From Sphingopyxis sp. YR583 (GTDB taxonomy: Bacteria > Pseudomonadota > Alphaproteobacteria > Sphingomonadales > Sphingomonadaceae): a stretch of 64,000 nucleotides of DNA. Below, piece after piece: positions 10,542-20,899 of the stretch. Made by a program: the position numbers and the translations under genes. Within the stretch, counting starts at the first letter, position 1; every line of letters starts with the position of its first letter. The notes beneath the pieces were generated by a model. It was given only the letters and a program-made list of their open reading frames with translations, had not been told where the DNA came from and ran no database searches. Location: contig NZ_FNWK01000002.1 in NCBI RefSeq assembly GCF_900108295.1, positions 558,001-622,000 on the forward strand, read 5' to 3'.

Positions 10542-11825
10542 ATGACCGACACCGCGAAAATCACGCTGGGCGACAAGACCGTCGACAGCCCTGTCCTGTC
10601 GGGCACCGTTGGCCCGGACGTCGTCGACATCCGCAAATTCTACGCGCAAACTGGCGCTTTCACTTACGACCCCGGCTTCACTTCGACCGCGAGCTGCGAA
10701 TCGCAGATCACCTATATCGACGGCGATGAAGGCGTCCTGCTGCACCGCGGTTATGCGATCGGCGACCTCGCCGAACATTCGAGCTTCATGGAAACCTGCT
10801 ACTTGCTGCTGAACGGCGAGCTGCCGAACGCGCAGGAACTGTCCGATTTCGACAATACGATCACGCGTCACACGATGCTGCACGAACAGCTCGCGACCTT
10901 CTATCGCGGCTTCCGCCGTGATGCGCACCCGATGGCCGTCATGTGCGGCGTCGTCGGCGCACTCAGCGCTTTCTATCACGATTCGACCGAGATCCACGAT
11001 CCGCACCAGCGGATGATCGCCAGCCACCGCCTGATCGCGAAAATGCCGACGATCGCCGCGATGGCCTATAAATATTCGGTCGGCCAGCCGTTCGTCTACC
11101 CCGACAACAAGCTGAGCTACACCGGCAATTTCCTGCGCATGACCTTCGGCGTTCCCGCCGAGGAATATGAGGTCGTTCCCGCCGTCGAGCGCGCTCTCGA
11201 TCGCATCTTCATCCTGCACGCCGATCACGAGCAGAATGCGTCGACCTCGACCGTTCGCCTCGCGGGTTCGTCGGGTGCCAATCCCTTTGCATGCATCGCG
11301 GCGGGCATCGCCTGCCTTTGGGGTCCGGCGCATGGCGGCGCGAACGAAGCCGCGCTCAACATGCTGCGCGAAATCGGCCGTCCGGAACGCATCCCCGAAT
11401 ATATCGCGCGCGCCAAGGACAAGGACGATCCGTTCCGCCTGATGGGCTTCGGTCACCGCGTCTACAAAAACTATGACCCGCGCGCGACGGTCATGCAGAA
11501 GACGGTGCGCGAAGTGTTCGACGCGCTGAAGGTCAACGACCCGGTCTTCGAAGTCGCGCTGCAGCTTGAGGAAATGGCACTCAACGACCCCTATTTCGTC
11601 GAGAAGAAGCTGTTCCCGAACGTCGATTTCTATTCGGGTGTCATCCTGTCGGCGATCGGTTTCCCGACGACGATGTTCACCGCGCTCTTCGCGCTCGCCC
11701 GCACCGTCGGCTGGGTCGCGCAGTGGAACGAAATGATCTCGGATCCCGCGCAGAAGATCGGCCGCCCGCGCCAGCTCTACACCGGCCCGACGCATCGTCC
11801 GTTTGTTCCGGTCGACAAGCGCTAA
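10542..11825 (+). CDS. gltA: citrate synthase
   Basis: Citrate synthase condenses oxaloacetate and acetyl-CoA at the entry of the TCA cycle. The 427-residue protein is of the Gram-negative hexameric type, with an N-terminal extension containing a beta-sheet domain. Catalytic segments are visible: [11 protein letters not shown] and [11 protein letters not shown] hold the two His, and PNVDFYSG holds the Asp. [14 protein letters not shown] binds substrate. An AGGGA lies upstream of the ATG at 10542. A strong hairpin follows the stop. Confidence 0.98.
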   Translation: MTDTAKITLGDKTVDSPVLSGTVGPDVVDIRKFYAQTGAFTYDPGFTSTASCESQITYIDGDEGVLLHRGYAIGDLAEHSSFMETCYLLLNGELPNAQELSDFDNTITRHTMLHEQLATFYRGFRRDAHPMAVMCGVVGALSAFYHDSTEIHDPHQRMIASHRLIAKMPTIAAMAYKYSVGQPFVYPDNKLSYTGNFLRMTFGVPAEEYEVVPAVERALDRIFILHADHEQNASTSTVRLAGSSGANPFACIAAGIACLWGPAHGGANEAALNMLREIGRPERIPEYIARAKDKDDPFRLMGFGHRVYKNYDPRATVMQKTVREVFDALKVNDPVFEVALQLEEMALNDPYFVEKKLFPNVDFYSGVILSAIGFPTTMFTALFALARTVGWVAQWNEMISDPAQKIGRPRQLYTGPTHRPFVPVDKR

Positions 11826-11850
11826 GCGCCCGATATCTGGAAATTCGCAG

Positions 11851-11876
11851 CGGCGGTGCAGGGAACTGCGCCGCCG
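11851..11876 (+). terminator. rho-independent-type terminator after gltA
   Basis: An 11-bp stem beginning CGGCGG and ending CCGCCG, with one G-T pair and a GGAA tetraloop, is followed by TTTCGATT. It lies 25 bases past the gltA stop. The T-tract is short. It may also limit read-through from the convergent kinase-like gene. Confidence 0.6.
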
Positions 11877-11897
11877 TTTCGATTCGAGCCCTTCGGT

Positions 11898-13265
11898 TCA
11901 GGCCTCGCGCGCCGGCAGGCTCAGCGTGAAGCGCGCGCCCTGCCCCGGCGCGCTGTCGACGGTGAGGTCGCCGTCCATCGCCCGCGCCAGGCGGCGCGCG
12001 ATGTAAAGGCCGAGCCCCGACCCGCCGCTATCGGTGCGGCCGAGGCGCTCGAATTTCTCGAACACCACCGCCTGCTGGTCGGCGTCGATCCCCTGCCCCT
12101 GATCGGCCACCGTCACCATTGCGCGATCGCCCTCGCGATCAACGCGAATCCAGATTTGCGAATTTTCGGGCGAATAGCGGATCGCATTGCCGAGCAGGTT
12201 GAGCAGAACTTGCAAAACGCGGCGAAACTCACCCGTGGCAGGTGCCTTGTCGTCGGTGCGCGGTGCATCGATGCGAATGCCCTTTTCCTCGGCCTTCATG
12301 CCAAGCAGGCCGACGGCACGGCGCGCAAGATCGCCAAGGTCGATCTCGTCGCGCGCGGTCTTGAAGCCGGGGCGCTCGATATTCTGCAGATCGGCCAGAT
12401 CGTCGACGAGGCCGAGCAGGTGACGTCCGGCGTGCGCAATATCGCCCGCATAGCGCGCATAGTCGGCGCGGATAGGGCCGTCGAACTGGCCCGAGATCGT
12501 CTCGGCGGTCGCGATGATGCGGCTGAGCGGCCCGCGCAGCGCGCCGTCGATACGGCGGCCGAACTGCGGATCGGACAGCGGCAGCGACCCGAACGCCGGA
12601 TCAACCAGCGCGGCGGCGGCCTTCGGTTCGGCAGCGACTTCGCCCTCGGCCACGATCGCAAGCCCGCGAAATCCGGTAAAATGCCCCGTCGCGTCGAACA
12701 GTGCTTCGCCCGACAAATTCATCGCCATGCCCGCCACTTGAACGCGCTGGCCCTCGAAGCGCGATTGCCGTGCCAGCGCGCGCAGCACGGGAAAGCGTCC
12801 ATCCTCGTCGGGCTGCAACTCGAACAATTCCGACAGCGAACGCCCTTCCCAGCCTTCCGGTATGGCGGGCGCGTCGAGGGCCGCACGCAACGCGACCAGC
12901 CGGAGCTGGGGGTCGCATTCCCATGTCCAGCTTTGTGGCACGGCGGCGGCATCGGCGATCGCCGGCACTTGCGGCAGCGTCACCGGGCGCGTGCGCCAGT
13001 CGCTGATCTCGAGATTCGCGCCGTCGGCATCGGGCACGATGCGGATGAGCGCATGGATGTCGCTATGATCGTCAGCGGCGTAGAGAGGTCGGCTGATATC
13101 GCGGTGAAGACGCTGCGCGAGCGCGACGAGCCGCGCGAGATGCGGCAGTGCGAGCGGCTTGTCGAGCCCGGAGCCCGCACGTTGCTGCAGACGGAGCAAC
13201 GGCGCATCGGCGCTGATCAAGGCCCCCGCCCGATCGACCCGCCCCCGGATGATGCGTTCGCTCAT
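11898..13265 (-). CDS. PAS/HATPase histidine-kinase-like protein lacking the phosphoacceptor His
   Basis: The 455-residue cytoplasmic protein has a PAS-like region (about 110-210), a dimerisation helix pair (about 235-300) and a C-terminal HATPase_c domain. The ATPase domain looks intact: LLNLLGNAIRYSPEN (N box), VADQGQGI (G1), FEKFER (F box) and GGSGLGLYIARRLA (G2). The H-box, normally HELRTPL, reads GALRGPL at about 241-247, so Gly replaces the His. It may be a pseudokinase, a phosphatase, or a DivL-like signalling adaptor; that role is inference. Its start overlaps the upstream hypothetical gene (ATGA). No response regulator is adjacent. Confidence 0.85.
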   Translation of the reverse strand: MSERIIRGRVDRAGALISADAPLLRLQQRAGSGLDKPLALPHLARLVALAQRLHRDISRPLYAADDHSDIHALIRIVPDADGANLEISDWRTRPVTLPQVPAIADAAAVPQSWTWECDPQLRLVALRAALDAPAIPEGWEGRSLSELFELQPDEDGRFPVLRALARQSRFEGQRVQVAGMAMNLSGEALFDATGHFTGFRGLAIVAEGEVAAEPKAAAALVDPAFGSLPLSDPQFGRRIDGALRGPLSRIIATAETISGQFDGPIRADYARYAGDIAHAGRHLLGLVDDLADLQNIERPGFKTARDEIDLGDLARRAVGLLGMKAEEKGIRIDAPRTDDKAPATGEFRRVLQVLLNLLGNAIRYSPENSQIWIRVDREGDRAMVTVADQGQGIDADQQAVVFEKFERLGRTDSGGSGLGLYIARRLARAMDGDLTVDSAPGQGARFTLSLPAREA

Positions 13266-14170
13266 CGCGCCGCTTCTCCAGAACTTGCGATCGCACGCGC
13301 GGGCAGCATCGCCAGAGAGGCTTCGAGCGGTGCGATCGCTGCATGGTCGAGGCGCAGCGGCGCGAGGAGCGACGGCAGCGCGGCACTCTCGGCCGTCAGC
13401 AGCGTCATCGCCATATCGTCATAGGTAGAGCCGTTCGCCGATGCGGCGAGCGCGATCACCATCGGCCAATTGTGCCGCGCAATCGCCGCAGCCGCGGCGT
13501 CGGGCCGTGCCGTGCCCAGAATTTCGGAATAGACCCGCCCCGCGTGCGTCATGCCGGTTTCACTGGCCTGCTGCTCGGTCGCGTCACGCACGGCATCGCC
13601 CAGCCGGGCAGCACGGCGTTTGTCGCCGCTCAGTTCGGCCAGCCGCCAGGCGGCGATATCTAGCAACAAGGCGCGAAAAATATCGCGATCCACGTCGGCG
13701 AGCGCCAGCGCGGGATTGCCAAGCGCATCGAAGCGGCGGCGGTCGGCGATCTGAAGCGCAAGGTAGGCACGGCCGACCTCCGTCAAGGGCGCACCGACCG
13801 TGGGAGCTTCGCCATTCGCTGCGTCGGGCTCGGACAGGATCGGCGGCGGGCTGGTGCGCAGCGCCGATTGTTCGCGCCAGCGATGCTCCTCGGCACGAGC
13901 GAAGCAGATGCCCGCAAGGCGTGTCGCGCAGGGCAATCCGCCGCGCAGCCATTCCTCCCACAAGCTGCCGGGATCTATTGCGGGATCGAGCCGCGCCGCG
14001 ACATCGACAACCAGCCGCCGCGCAATGCCCAGCGACAGCGCGCGCTGCTCCTCGGTCAGTCGTCCGGCAGCCGGCGCGGCCAGATAACCCGCCAGCTCGC
14101 GCAGGCGCGCCGACAGCGTCGGCGACGGCGTGTCGATGCCGGGAGGGGAGACGGATTCACTCATGCGCAT
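13262..14170 (-). CDS. conserved-looking hypothetical protein, partner of the kinase-like gene
   Basis: A 302-residue soluble, Ala/Arg/Leu-rich and apparently all-helical protein, without a signal peptide or membrane segment. I do not recognise the family with certainty; the helical architecture vaguely recalls DUF2336-type alphaproteobacterial proteins. It is translated just upstream of, and coupled by ATGA to, the kinase-like protein, so the two probably act together. Starts at 14170 or two codons later are equivalent. A TTAA repeat lies 21-34 bases before the start. Confidence 0.75.
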   Translation of the reverse strand: MRMSESVSPPGIDTPSPTLSARLRELAGYLAAPAAGRLTEEQRALSLGIARRLVVDVAARLDPAIDPGSLWEEWLRGGLPCATRLAGICFARAEEHRWREQSALRTSPPPILSEPDAANGEAPTVGAPLTEVGRAYLALQIADRRRFDALGNPALALADVDRDIFRALLLDIAAWRLAELSGDKRRAARLGDAVRDATEQQASETGMTHAGRVYSEILGTARPDAAAAAIARHNWPMVIALAASANGSTYDDMAMTLLTAESAALPSLLAPLRLDHAAIAPLEASLAMLPARAIASSGEAAR

Positions 14171-14223
14171 CCGCCAATAACAGCATAGCGTTAATAGGCG
14201 TTAAACCTTCAAGCGCATAAGTT

Positions 14224-15438
14224 TCAACGCGTTTCCGGGCGCCGCGCGAGCCGCAGCCAGAGCAATATCTGGAACAGGGCAAGGAGCGGAAGGATCGCAA
14301 ACATGAGGGGTGCGAAACCGAAAAGCAGGGCGGGTGCGAGCAATATCCACGCCTGATCGGCATCGGGCAGCAGCCAGTGGAACCGCCGACGCTCGCCCGA
14401 ATCCTCGTAAAGTGCGCGTGCGAGCAGGATCGTTGCGGCAAGGCATGGCGCCAGCGCCGCTTCCGAAAATGGCGGCATCCGATGCCCGGGGCCCGCAAGC
14501 GACAAAAGCCACGGAAAGAGCGCGAGAAGCACCCAGGCGAAAGTGCGGATGATGTCGCGCGTGCGGTCCTGCGCCGCACTTTCCGCGCGGAAGGCCGAAA
14601 GAAAGCGCATCGCCGCGAGCCCCAGCCCGCCAAGGGTGGCGACCAGCGCCCCGGCGGCGGCAAGCCCGCTCGCTGCCAAGAGCGCCACGATCACCCATAG
14701 CAGCGCCGTGACATAGGGCAGATATCTCGCGGTCGTCGGCGATTTTACAAGCAGCGGCCCCGCCAGCCGGATCAGCGGCATCATGATCGCCGAACGACCG
14801 AAGCCCATGCCGCCATATTCGACCTGCTGCAGGCTCGATTGCTCGATCAGCGCCGCCGTCGGACGGTCGGTGACGATCGCAATCTCGCCCTGCTCGAACA
14901 ATGCGGGTTCGCAATAGAGCCGCCGCGCGCCCGATTGCACCGCGAGCCGCAGCAGCGTGAGCATCATGTCCCATTCGCCCGGCATCGCCGCAAGCTCGGC
15001 GGCCATCGGCTGCGAGATCGAGGCGAGCCCGCCCCATCGCCGCGTCGCGTCGATCCTCTCGAACCCCTGCGTCAGCATCGTGTCGCCGGTGACGAGGATC
15101 GCGGGCGACCCCGGTTTGGCGATCGCCGCATAATGTGTGCCGCCTGCCCGCAACCCGTCGGCGACGAGGATGATACGATCGTCGGCTTCGACCAGCGGTA
15201 CCAGATCGCTCGCCTCACGCACCGGCGTAACCTTGATGCCGCGACGGCGAATGCGGTCGCAGGTCGCGAGCAGTTCGGCGGGGACCGCCGCGACCGCAAC
15301 GGCAATATGCGTCACCCCGACATCTGCAAGCCGCGCCGCCTGCCGCTCGATCAGCGTCTCGCCCGCCACGGTGACGAGCGCGCGCAGCGACCCGTCGGGC
15401 AGCGTTTCGCTGGCGCCGACCAGCGCAATCAGCGCCAT
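14224..15438 (-). CDS. nucleotidyltransferase-like protein fused to a degenerate CDP-alcohol-transferase-like membrane domain
   Basis: The 404-residue protein begins with a Rossmann-like region (about 1-215) whose opening resembles sugar-nucleotide transferases (LVGASETLPDGSLRALV). From about 218 there are several hydrophobic segments. The junction LLVKSPTTARYLPYVTALL resembles the entry of CDP-alcohol phosphatidyltransferases fused to inositol-phosphate cytidylyltransferases, but the catalytic DGxxAR...GxxxDxxxD signature is not seen. The biochemical role is therefore unknown. It lies 53 bases upstream of the hypothetical/kinase-like pair on the same strand and may share its transcript. Confidence 0.7.
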   Translation of the reverse strand: MALIALVGASETLPDGSLRALVTVAGETLIERQAARLADVGVTHIAVAVAAVPAELLATCDRIRRRGIKVTPVREASDLVPLVEADDRIILVADGLRAGGTHYAAIAKPGSPAILVTGDTMLTQGFERIDATRRWGGLASISQPMAAELAAMPGEWDMMLTLLRLAVQSGARRLYCEPALFEQGEIAIVTDRPTAALIEQSSLQQVEYGGMGFGRSAIMMPLIRLAGPLLVKSPTTARYLPYVTALLWVIVALLAASGLAAAGALVATLGGLGLAAMRFLSAFRAESAAQDRTRDIIRTFAWVLLALFPWLLSLAGPGHRMPPFSEAALAPCLAATILLARALYEDSGERRRFHWLLPDADQAWILLAPALLFGFAPLMFAILPLLALFQILLWLRLARRPETR

Positions 15439-15674
15439 CGGCGCCGTCGGGTTTCAGCAGCGGTCATCGATGCGCAGCTTTAGGGCCGGTGAAGCGATTG
15501 GCAAGCCCCCGCAAGGGCGCGCGGTGACGTCACGCCTTCACCCGATTTTTCAGCGCTTTCCCGGCCATTTTCGTACGCAAAAAAAAGCCCGGAAAAGGAC
15601 CGAATCGCTGGCCTTTGCCACCGCCATCGGCTAGGCAGAATCCATCTCCCGATAAGCAGAAAAAAGGCCGGGTC

Positions 15675-18395
15675 TTGACCGAAGAAAATACGTCTATGCC
15701 GCCGTCGGACGATGGCGTTTCGTCGATCAACATCGTCGACGAAATGAAGACTTCATACCTCGATTACGCGATGAGCGTGATCGTCAGCCGCGCGCTTCCG
15801 GACGTGCGCGACGGGCTGAAACCGGTGCACCGCCGCATCCTCTATTCGGCGTTCGAAAGCGGATATGTCGCCGGGCGCCCCTATCGCAAGTCGGCGCGCA
15901 TCGTCGGCGACGTCATGGGTAAATATCACCCGCACGGCGACAGCTCGATTTACGAGGCCCTCGCGCGCATGACGCAGGACTGGTCGATGAGCGTCCCGCT
16001 TGTCGACGGTCAGGGCAATTTCGGTTCGATGGACCCCGACCCGCCGGCGGCGATGCGTTACACGGAATCGCGCCTCGCAAAGGTCGCGAACACGCTGCTC
16101 GGCGATCTCGACAAGGATACCGTCGACTTCCAGCCGAACTATGACGGCTCGGAATCCGAACCGACCGTTCTTCCTGCGCGCTACCCCAACCTGCTCGTCA
16201 ATGGCGCCGGGGGCATCGCGGTCGGCATGGCGACCAACATTCCGCCGCACAACCTCGGCGAAGTGATCAACGCGACGCTCGCGACGATCGACAATCCCGA
16301 AATCACCCTCGACGATTTAATGGCGATCATTCCCGGCCCCGATTTCCCGACCGGCGCGATGATGCTGGGTCAGGGCGGCGCCCGCAACGCCTATGCCACG
16401 GGCCGCGGCTCGATCATGATGCGCTCGACCCATGTGATCGAAGAGGGCCGAAACGACCGGCAATCGATTGTTTTAACGTCGATTCCTTTCCAGGTCGGCA
16501 AGTCGGGCCTGGTCGAGAAGATCGCCGAAGCCGCCCGCGATAAGCGCATCGAAGGCGTCGCCGACATCCGCGACGAATCGAACCGTGAGGGCGTCCGCGT
16601 CGTCATCGAACTGAAGCGTGACGCGACCGCCGAGGTCGTGCTCAACCAGCTCTGGCGCCATACCCCGGCGCAGTCGAGCTTCCCCGCCAACATGCTCGCG
16701 ATCCGCGGCGGCCGCCCCGAAATGATGGGTCTGAAGACGATCCTCGAGGCATTCATCGCCTTCCGCGAGGAAGTGATCACCCGCCGCTGCAAGTTCGAAC
16801 TGGCCAAGGCACGCGACCGCGCGCACATCTTGCTCGGTCTCGTCGTCGCGGTCAGCAATCTCGACGAAGTCGTCCGCATCATCCGCGGTTCGTCGAGCCC
16901 GGCGGCGGCGCGCGACGCGCTGCTCGCCCGCGAATGGCCGATCGGCGACATCGCCCCCTATATTCGCCTCGTCGAAGCCATCGACGGCGAGATGGACGAG
17001 AGCTCGAGCTATCGCCTGTCCGAAGTTCAAGTGAAGGCGATCCTCGACCTCCGCCTGCACCGCCTGACCGCGCTCGGACGCGACGATATCGGGAATGAAC
17101 TCAAGGAGCTGGCGAGCGAAATTGAGGGATTGCTTGAAATCCTAGCCGACCGCGAGAAACTCTATCTCGTGATGCGCGAAGAGCTGATTGCGGTGCGCGA
17201 CGAATTTGCCAAGCCGCGCCGGACCCAGCTCGCCCCCGCCGCCGACGGTATCGACGATGAAGACCTGATCGAGCGCGAGGAGATGGTCGTGACCGTCACC
17301 CTCGACGGCTATATCAAGCGCACCCCGCTCGAGACCTTCCGCGCCCAGCGCCGCGGCGGCAAGGGTCGTGCGGGCATGGCGACCAAGGACGAGGATGTCG
17401 TCACCAATTTGTTCGTCACCTCGACGCACACGCCGGTGCTCTTCTTCTCGACCGTGGGCAAGGTCTACCGCATGAAGGTGTGGCGCCTGCCCGAGGGCGG
17501 GCCCGCGACGCGCGGCCGTCCGATGATCAACCTGCTGCCGCTCGCGCAGGGCGAGACGATCTCGACCGTCTTGCCGCTGCCCGAGGATGAGGGCGAATGG
17601 GGCAAGCTGCACGTCATGTTTGCAACCGCAAAGGGCAATGTGCGTCGTAACAGCATGGACGCCTTCACCAACGTGCCCTCGAACGGCAAGATCGCGATGA
17701 AATTCGAGGGCGAGGACGAGGATGATCGCCTGATCGGCGTGGCGCTGCTCGACGAAAGCGACGATGTGCTGCTCGCCACCCGCCAGGGCAAGGCGATCCG
17801 CTTCGCCGGTGACGACGTCCGCGAGTTCCAGAGCCGCAACTCGACCGGTGTGCGCGGGATGCGCCTCGCCGACGGTGACGAGGTGATCTCGCTCTCGATT
17901 CTTCACAAGGTCGGCACGACCAGCGACGAACGCGAAGCCTATCTCCGCGCCGCGCCGTGGAAGGATAATGAGAACGAGCCCACGCTGCCCGCCGACCGCA
18001 TGGAAGAACTGGCCGCGCGCGAGGAATTCATCCTCACCGTCTGCGCCAACGGCTATGGAAAGCTGTCGTCGGCCTATGAATATCGGCGCACGGGCCGCGG
18101 CGGTCAGGGGATCACCAACATCGACAATATCGCCCGCAACGGCCTTGTCGTCGCAAGCTTCCCCGCCACCAAGGTGCATCAGCTGATGCTCGTCACCGAT
18201 CAGGCGAAACTGATCCGCATGGGCCTCGATTCGATGCGCGTCATCGGTCGCGGCTCGGCGGGCGTCCGCTTGTTCGACGTCGCCAAGGACGAGCATGTCG
18301 TCTCGGCCGCGCTGATCGAGGACAGCGACGAGGAAGAGGTCGAAGCCGCCGAAACCGCAACCGAAGAGCCCGCGAGCGGGGCGCCGTCCGAATGA
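15675..18395 (+). CDS. gyrA: DNA gyrase subunit A
   Basis: GyrA is the DNA breakage-reunion subunit of gyrase. The N-terminal topoisomerase domain, with the catalytic Tyr in AMRYTESRL at about residue 129, is followed by a C-terminal beta-pinwheel containing the GyrA-box-type QRRGGKG and an acidic tail. The quinolone-determining region reads [12 protein letters not shown], so the codon-87 equivalent is Glu, a natural variant in many bacteria. Starts are ambiguous: a TTG at 15675 has AAAAGG 7 bases upstream, giving 906 residues; an ATG at 15696 is 7 codons later, and the frame opens at a TTG at 15615. The stop overlaps the DUF952 gene (ATGA). Confidence 0.97.
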   Translation: MTEENTSMPPSDDGVSSINIVDEMKTSYLDYAMSVIVSRALPDVRDGLKPVHRRILYSAFESGYVAGRPYRKSARIVGDVMGKYHPHGDSSIYEALARMTQDWSMSVPLVDGQGNFGSMDPDPPAAMRYTESRLAKVANTLLGDLDKDTVDFQPNYDGSESEPTVLPARYPNLLVNGAGGIAVGMATNIPPHNLGEVINATLATIDNPEITLDDLMAIIPGPDFPTGAMMLGQGGARNAYATGRGSIMMRSTHVIEEGRNDRQSIVLTSIPFQVGKSGLVEKIAEAARDKRIEGVADIRDESNREGVRVVIELKRDATAEVVLNQLWRHTPAQSSFPANMLAIRGGRPEMMGLKTILEAFIAFREEVITRRCKFELAKARDRAHILLGLVVAVSNLDEVVRIIRGSSSPAAARDALLAREWPIGDIAPYIRLVEAIDGEMDESSSYRLSEVQVKAILDLRLHRLTALGRDDIGNELKELASEIEGLLEILADREKLYLVMREELIAVRDEFAKPRRTQLAPAADGIDDEDLIEREEMVVTVTLDGYIKRTPLETFRAQRRGGKGRAGMATKDEDVVTNLFVTSTHTPVLFFSTVGKVYRMKVWRLPEGGPATRGRPMINLLPLAQGETISTVLPLPEDEGEWGKLHVMFATAKGNVRRNSMDAFTNVPSNGKIAMKFEGEDEDDRLIGVALLDESDDVLLATRQGKAIRFAGDDVREFQSRNSTGVRGMRLADGDEVISLSILHKVGTTSDEREAYLRAAPWKDNENEPTLPADRMEELAAREEFILTVCANGYGKLSSAYEYRRTGRGGQGITNIDNIARNGLVVASFPATKVHQLMLVTDQAKLIRMGLDSMRVIGRGSAGVRLFDVAKDEHVVSAALIEDSDEEEVEAAETATEEPASGAPSE

Positions 18396-18703
18396 CGATG
18401 CCCGCAACGGCCTTCAAGGTGCTCACCGCACAGCAATGGGCCGATTTCGAGCGTGAACGCGTGTTCCGCGGCGCACCGGTGGATATTGCCGACGGCTATA
18501 TCCACCTGTCGACAGCGGAGCAGCTCGAGACGACGATCGCGAAATATTTCGCCGGCCAAAGCGGGCTGATGATCGCAGAGGTCGACCTTGTCTGCCTCGG
18601 CGACAAGGTCCGCTGGGAACCGGCACGCGGCGGCGATCTTTTTCCGCATATCTATGCCGAACTACCGATCCATGCGGTCGTCAGCCTGCAAAGGCGCGAC
18701 TGA
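18392..18703 (+). CDS. DUF952 family protein
   Basis: A 103-residue protein with the DUF952 signature: [11 protein letters not shown] near the middle, a [20 protein letters not shown] block and a short C-terminal strand. Family members are small cytosolic proteins of unknown function, with a fold related to ADP-ribosyltransferase-like proteins. It starts inside the gyrA stop (ATGA) and is co-translated with gyrA. Confidence 0.88.
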   Translation: MTMPATAFKVLTAQQWADFERERVFRGAPVDIADGYIHLSTAEQLETTIAKYFAGQSGLMIAEVDLVCLGDKVRWEPARGGDLFPHIYAELPIHAVVSLQRRD

Positions 18704-18824
18704 CCCCGCACATTCGGCGCGTTGATCGAATGCTCGTCGCCTTTGGTCGCATCTTGCTTCGTCCGAGCAATCTCCCCTACCACCGTCGGACATCGCGACG
18801 TCCGCGCTCAGGGGAGATTATCGA

Positions 18825-20894
18825 ATGCGCCGTTTCTTGATTGCCGCCTTGCTGGCTTCCGCCGCGCCGCTCACTGCGCACGCGCATGAGGCGCCCGCCC
18901 CCGTCGCGGCATCGAAACCCGTCCCCAAGGAAGAGTTGCTAAAGGCCCCTGCCGACGCGGCGCATTATGTCGTGGTGTCCGAGGCCGGAAAGCATGGCGA
19001 CCAGTGGCGTTGGCAGCTTCCCGACGGCCGCACCGCCTATCGCTGGTCGCAGGAACTGCGCGGCTGGATCACCGAGATGGATCAGGTGACGGCCTTCGCA
19101 CCCGACGGCACGATCGCCGCACTGACCGTGCGCGGCGTGACCATGTCGGGCGACGCTGCCGAGGATTATCGGGTCGCGAACGGACGCGCGACCTGGAAGA
19201 CCGCGACCGATCAGGGCGAAGCACCCGCCAGCGGCTGGTATATCCCCGCCGGCGGCGTCGGCATTGCCAGCGCCCCGCTGATCGACGCGCTCGCGGCGGC
19301 GGGTGACGCGGGGATCGATTTCCTGCCCAGCGGCAAGGGTCGCATGACCTTTGGCCCGACGCAGGTTATCCAGGGGCCGACCGGTCCCAAAACCGTCCAG
19401 CTTGCCTTCGTCAGCGGCATCCTGCCGTCGCCATATCTCGTCTGGCTGGACGAGAATAAGCGCTATTTCGCCGACATCAGCTTCATCTCGGTCATCCCTG
19501 CGGGCTATGAAGGCGCGCTGAGGCAATTGCGCGATGCGCAGGAAAAAGCGACGGCCGAGGCGGTCGCGAGCGTCGCCAAGCGCTTCCTGACCCCCGCCGC
19601 CAAGGCCCCCGTCCTGTTCGACAATGTCCGGCTGTTCGACGCCGACAAGGGCGAATTCCAGACCGCACGCGCGGTGCTCGCACAGGATGGCAAGATCACC
19701 GCGATCGGCGCCGCCGGATCGCTGAAGGCGCCCGCGGGAACGCAGCGGATCGACGGCAGCGGCAAGACGCTGGTCCCCGGCATCTGGGACAGCCACCTTC
19801 ATATCGGCGACGATTGGGATGTGCTGTCGAACATGGCGAACGGAATCACCAGCTTCCGCAGCCCGGGCACGACCTTCGACCGCGCGGTCGATGCGACCAA
19901 GCGCCGCGCCGACGGCACCCTGCTGATGGGCGAACCCTTCATCTCGGTCATCGTCGACAAGAAGGATCCGCTCGCGGCGCAGGGGTCCGAAGTCGTCAGC
20001 AGCGCCGAAGAGGCGATCGCCGCGGTGCGCCGCGTCAAGGACGCCGGCCTGTGGGGTGTTAAATTCTACACCTCGATGAACCCGGCGTGGATCGCCCCCG
20101 CTGCCGCCGAAGCGCACAAGCTTGGCCTTCACGTCCACGGCCATGTCCCCGCGGGCATGAAGCCGAGCGAGGCGGTCGCGGCCGGCTATGACGAACTCAC
20201 CCACCTCAATTTCGTCGTCATGGAATCGATGCCGCGCGAAGTGATCGACAAGGCGAACACGCGGATGCGGATGGAAGGACCAGCGCGCTTCTTCAAGGAC
20301 GTCGACCTCGACGCGCCGTTGATGAAGGGCTTCGTCGCCGACCTCGCCAAGACAAAAACCATCGTCGATCCGACGATCGTGATCTTCGAAGGCATGCTGA
20401 CGCAGGACGGCGGCAAGCCCCAGCCCGCCTATGCCCCCTATATGGGCATCATCTCGCCCGTCATCGAACGCTCGGCCTTTACCAGCGCTGGCTATCCGCT
20501 CGTCGAGGGGCTGACGCGCGACGATTACCGCAAAAGCTATGCGAAGATGGTCGATCTCGTTGGCCGACTGCACAAGGCGGGCGTGCCGATCGTCGCGGGC
20601 ACCGACGGCTGGGGCATCGAACTGATCCGCGAGCTCGAAATCTATCGCCAAGCGGGTTTCACCCCTGCCGAGGCGATCCAGAGCGCGACGATCGTCCCCG
20701 CGCGCATCGTTGGCGCCGACAAGCGCACCGGATCGATCGCAGTCGGCAAGGAAGCCGACATGGTCCTCGTCGACGGCGACCCCTCGACCGACCTTGGCGC
20801 ACTACGCCGCGTCGTGACGGTGGTCAGCGACGGCTATGTCATGGACGCCGACGCGCTGCGCAAGGCGGCGGGGTATAGCGGGCGGCCGAAATAA
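18825..20894 (+). CDS. secreted amidohydrolase-family metalloenzyme
   Basis: The 689-residue protein has an N-terminal signal peptide (MRRFLIAALLASAAPL, cleavage near TAHAH). About 240 residues without recognised motifs precede a TIM-barrel amidohydrolase domain. Metal-binding elements are DSHLHIGDDWD (HxH), the GVKFYTS strand, LHVHGHVPAG, ELTHLNFVV and IVAGTDGWG. The ending EADMVLVDGDP is typical of the family's composite beta-sandwich. The substrate cannot be deduced; periplasmic dipeptidase or imidazolonepropionase-like activities are common in these paralogs. GGGGAG lies before the start. Confidence 0.88.
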   Translation: MRRFLIAALLASAAPLTAHAHEAPAPVAASKPVPKEELLKAPADAAHYVVVSEAGKHGDQWRWQLPDGRTAYRWSQELRGWITEMDQVTAFAPDGTIAALTVRGVTMSGDAAEDYRVANGRATWKTATDQGEAPASGWYIPAGGVGIASAPLIDALAAAGDAGIDFLPSGKGRMTFGPTQVIQGPTGPKTVQLAFVSGILPSPYLVWLDENKRYFADISFISVIPAGYEGALRQLRDAQEKATAEAVASVAKRFLTPAAKAPVLFDNVRLFDADKGEFQTARAVLAQDGKITAIGAAGSLKAPAGTQRIDGSGKTLVPGIWDSHLHIGDDWDVLSNMANGITSFRSPGTTFDRAVDATKRRADGTLLMGEPFISVIVDKKDPLAAQGSEVVSSAEEAIAAVRRVKDAGLWGVKFYTSMNPAWIAPAAAEAHKLGLHVHGHVPAGMKPSEAVAAGYDELTHLNFVVMESMPREVIDKANTRMRMEGPARFFKDVDLDAPLMKGFVADLAKTKTIVDPTIVIFEGMLTQDGGKPQPAYAPYMGIISPVIERSAFTSAGYPLVEGLTRDDYRKSYAKMVDLVGRLHKAGVPIVAGTDGWGIELIRELEIYRQAGFTPAEAIQSATIVPARIVGADKRTGSIAVGKEADMVLVDGDPSTDLGALRRVVTVVSDGYVMDADALRKAAGYSGRPK

Positions 20895-20899
20895 GCCCG

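Noticed and set aside
11856..13424. 522-aa plus-strand ORF antisense to the kinase-like gene
   Set aside because: Composition is typical of antisense frames; the minus strand shows ordered N, G1, F and G2 boxes.
14191..14204. TTAA-N6-TTAA before the 302-aa hypothetical gene, considered as a CtrA site
   Set aside because: The spacing is 6 bases rather than the required 7, so it does not meet the CtrA consensus; it may be a simple direct repeat.
15500..15560. TGACGTCA palindrome upstream of gyrA
   Set aside because: An isolated 8-base palindrome without flanking symmetry or promoter context; not enough to call an operator.
15930..15990. GyrA quinolone-region residue Glu at the position of E. 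coli Asp87, considered as a resistance mutation
   Set aside because: Glu is the natural residue in many bacteria, and the Ser83-equivalent is wild type.
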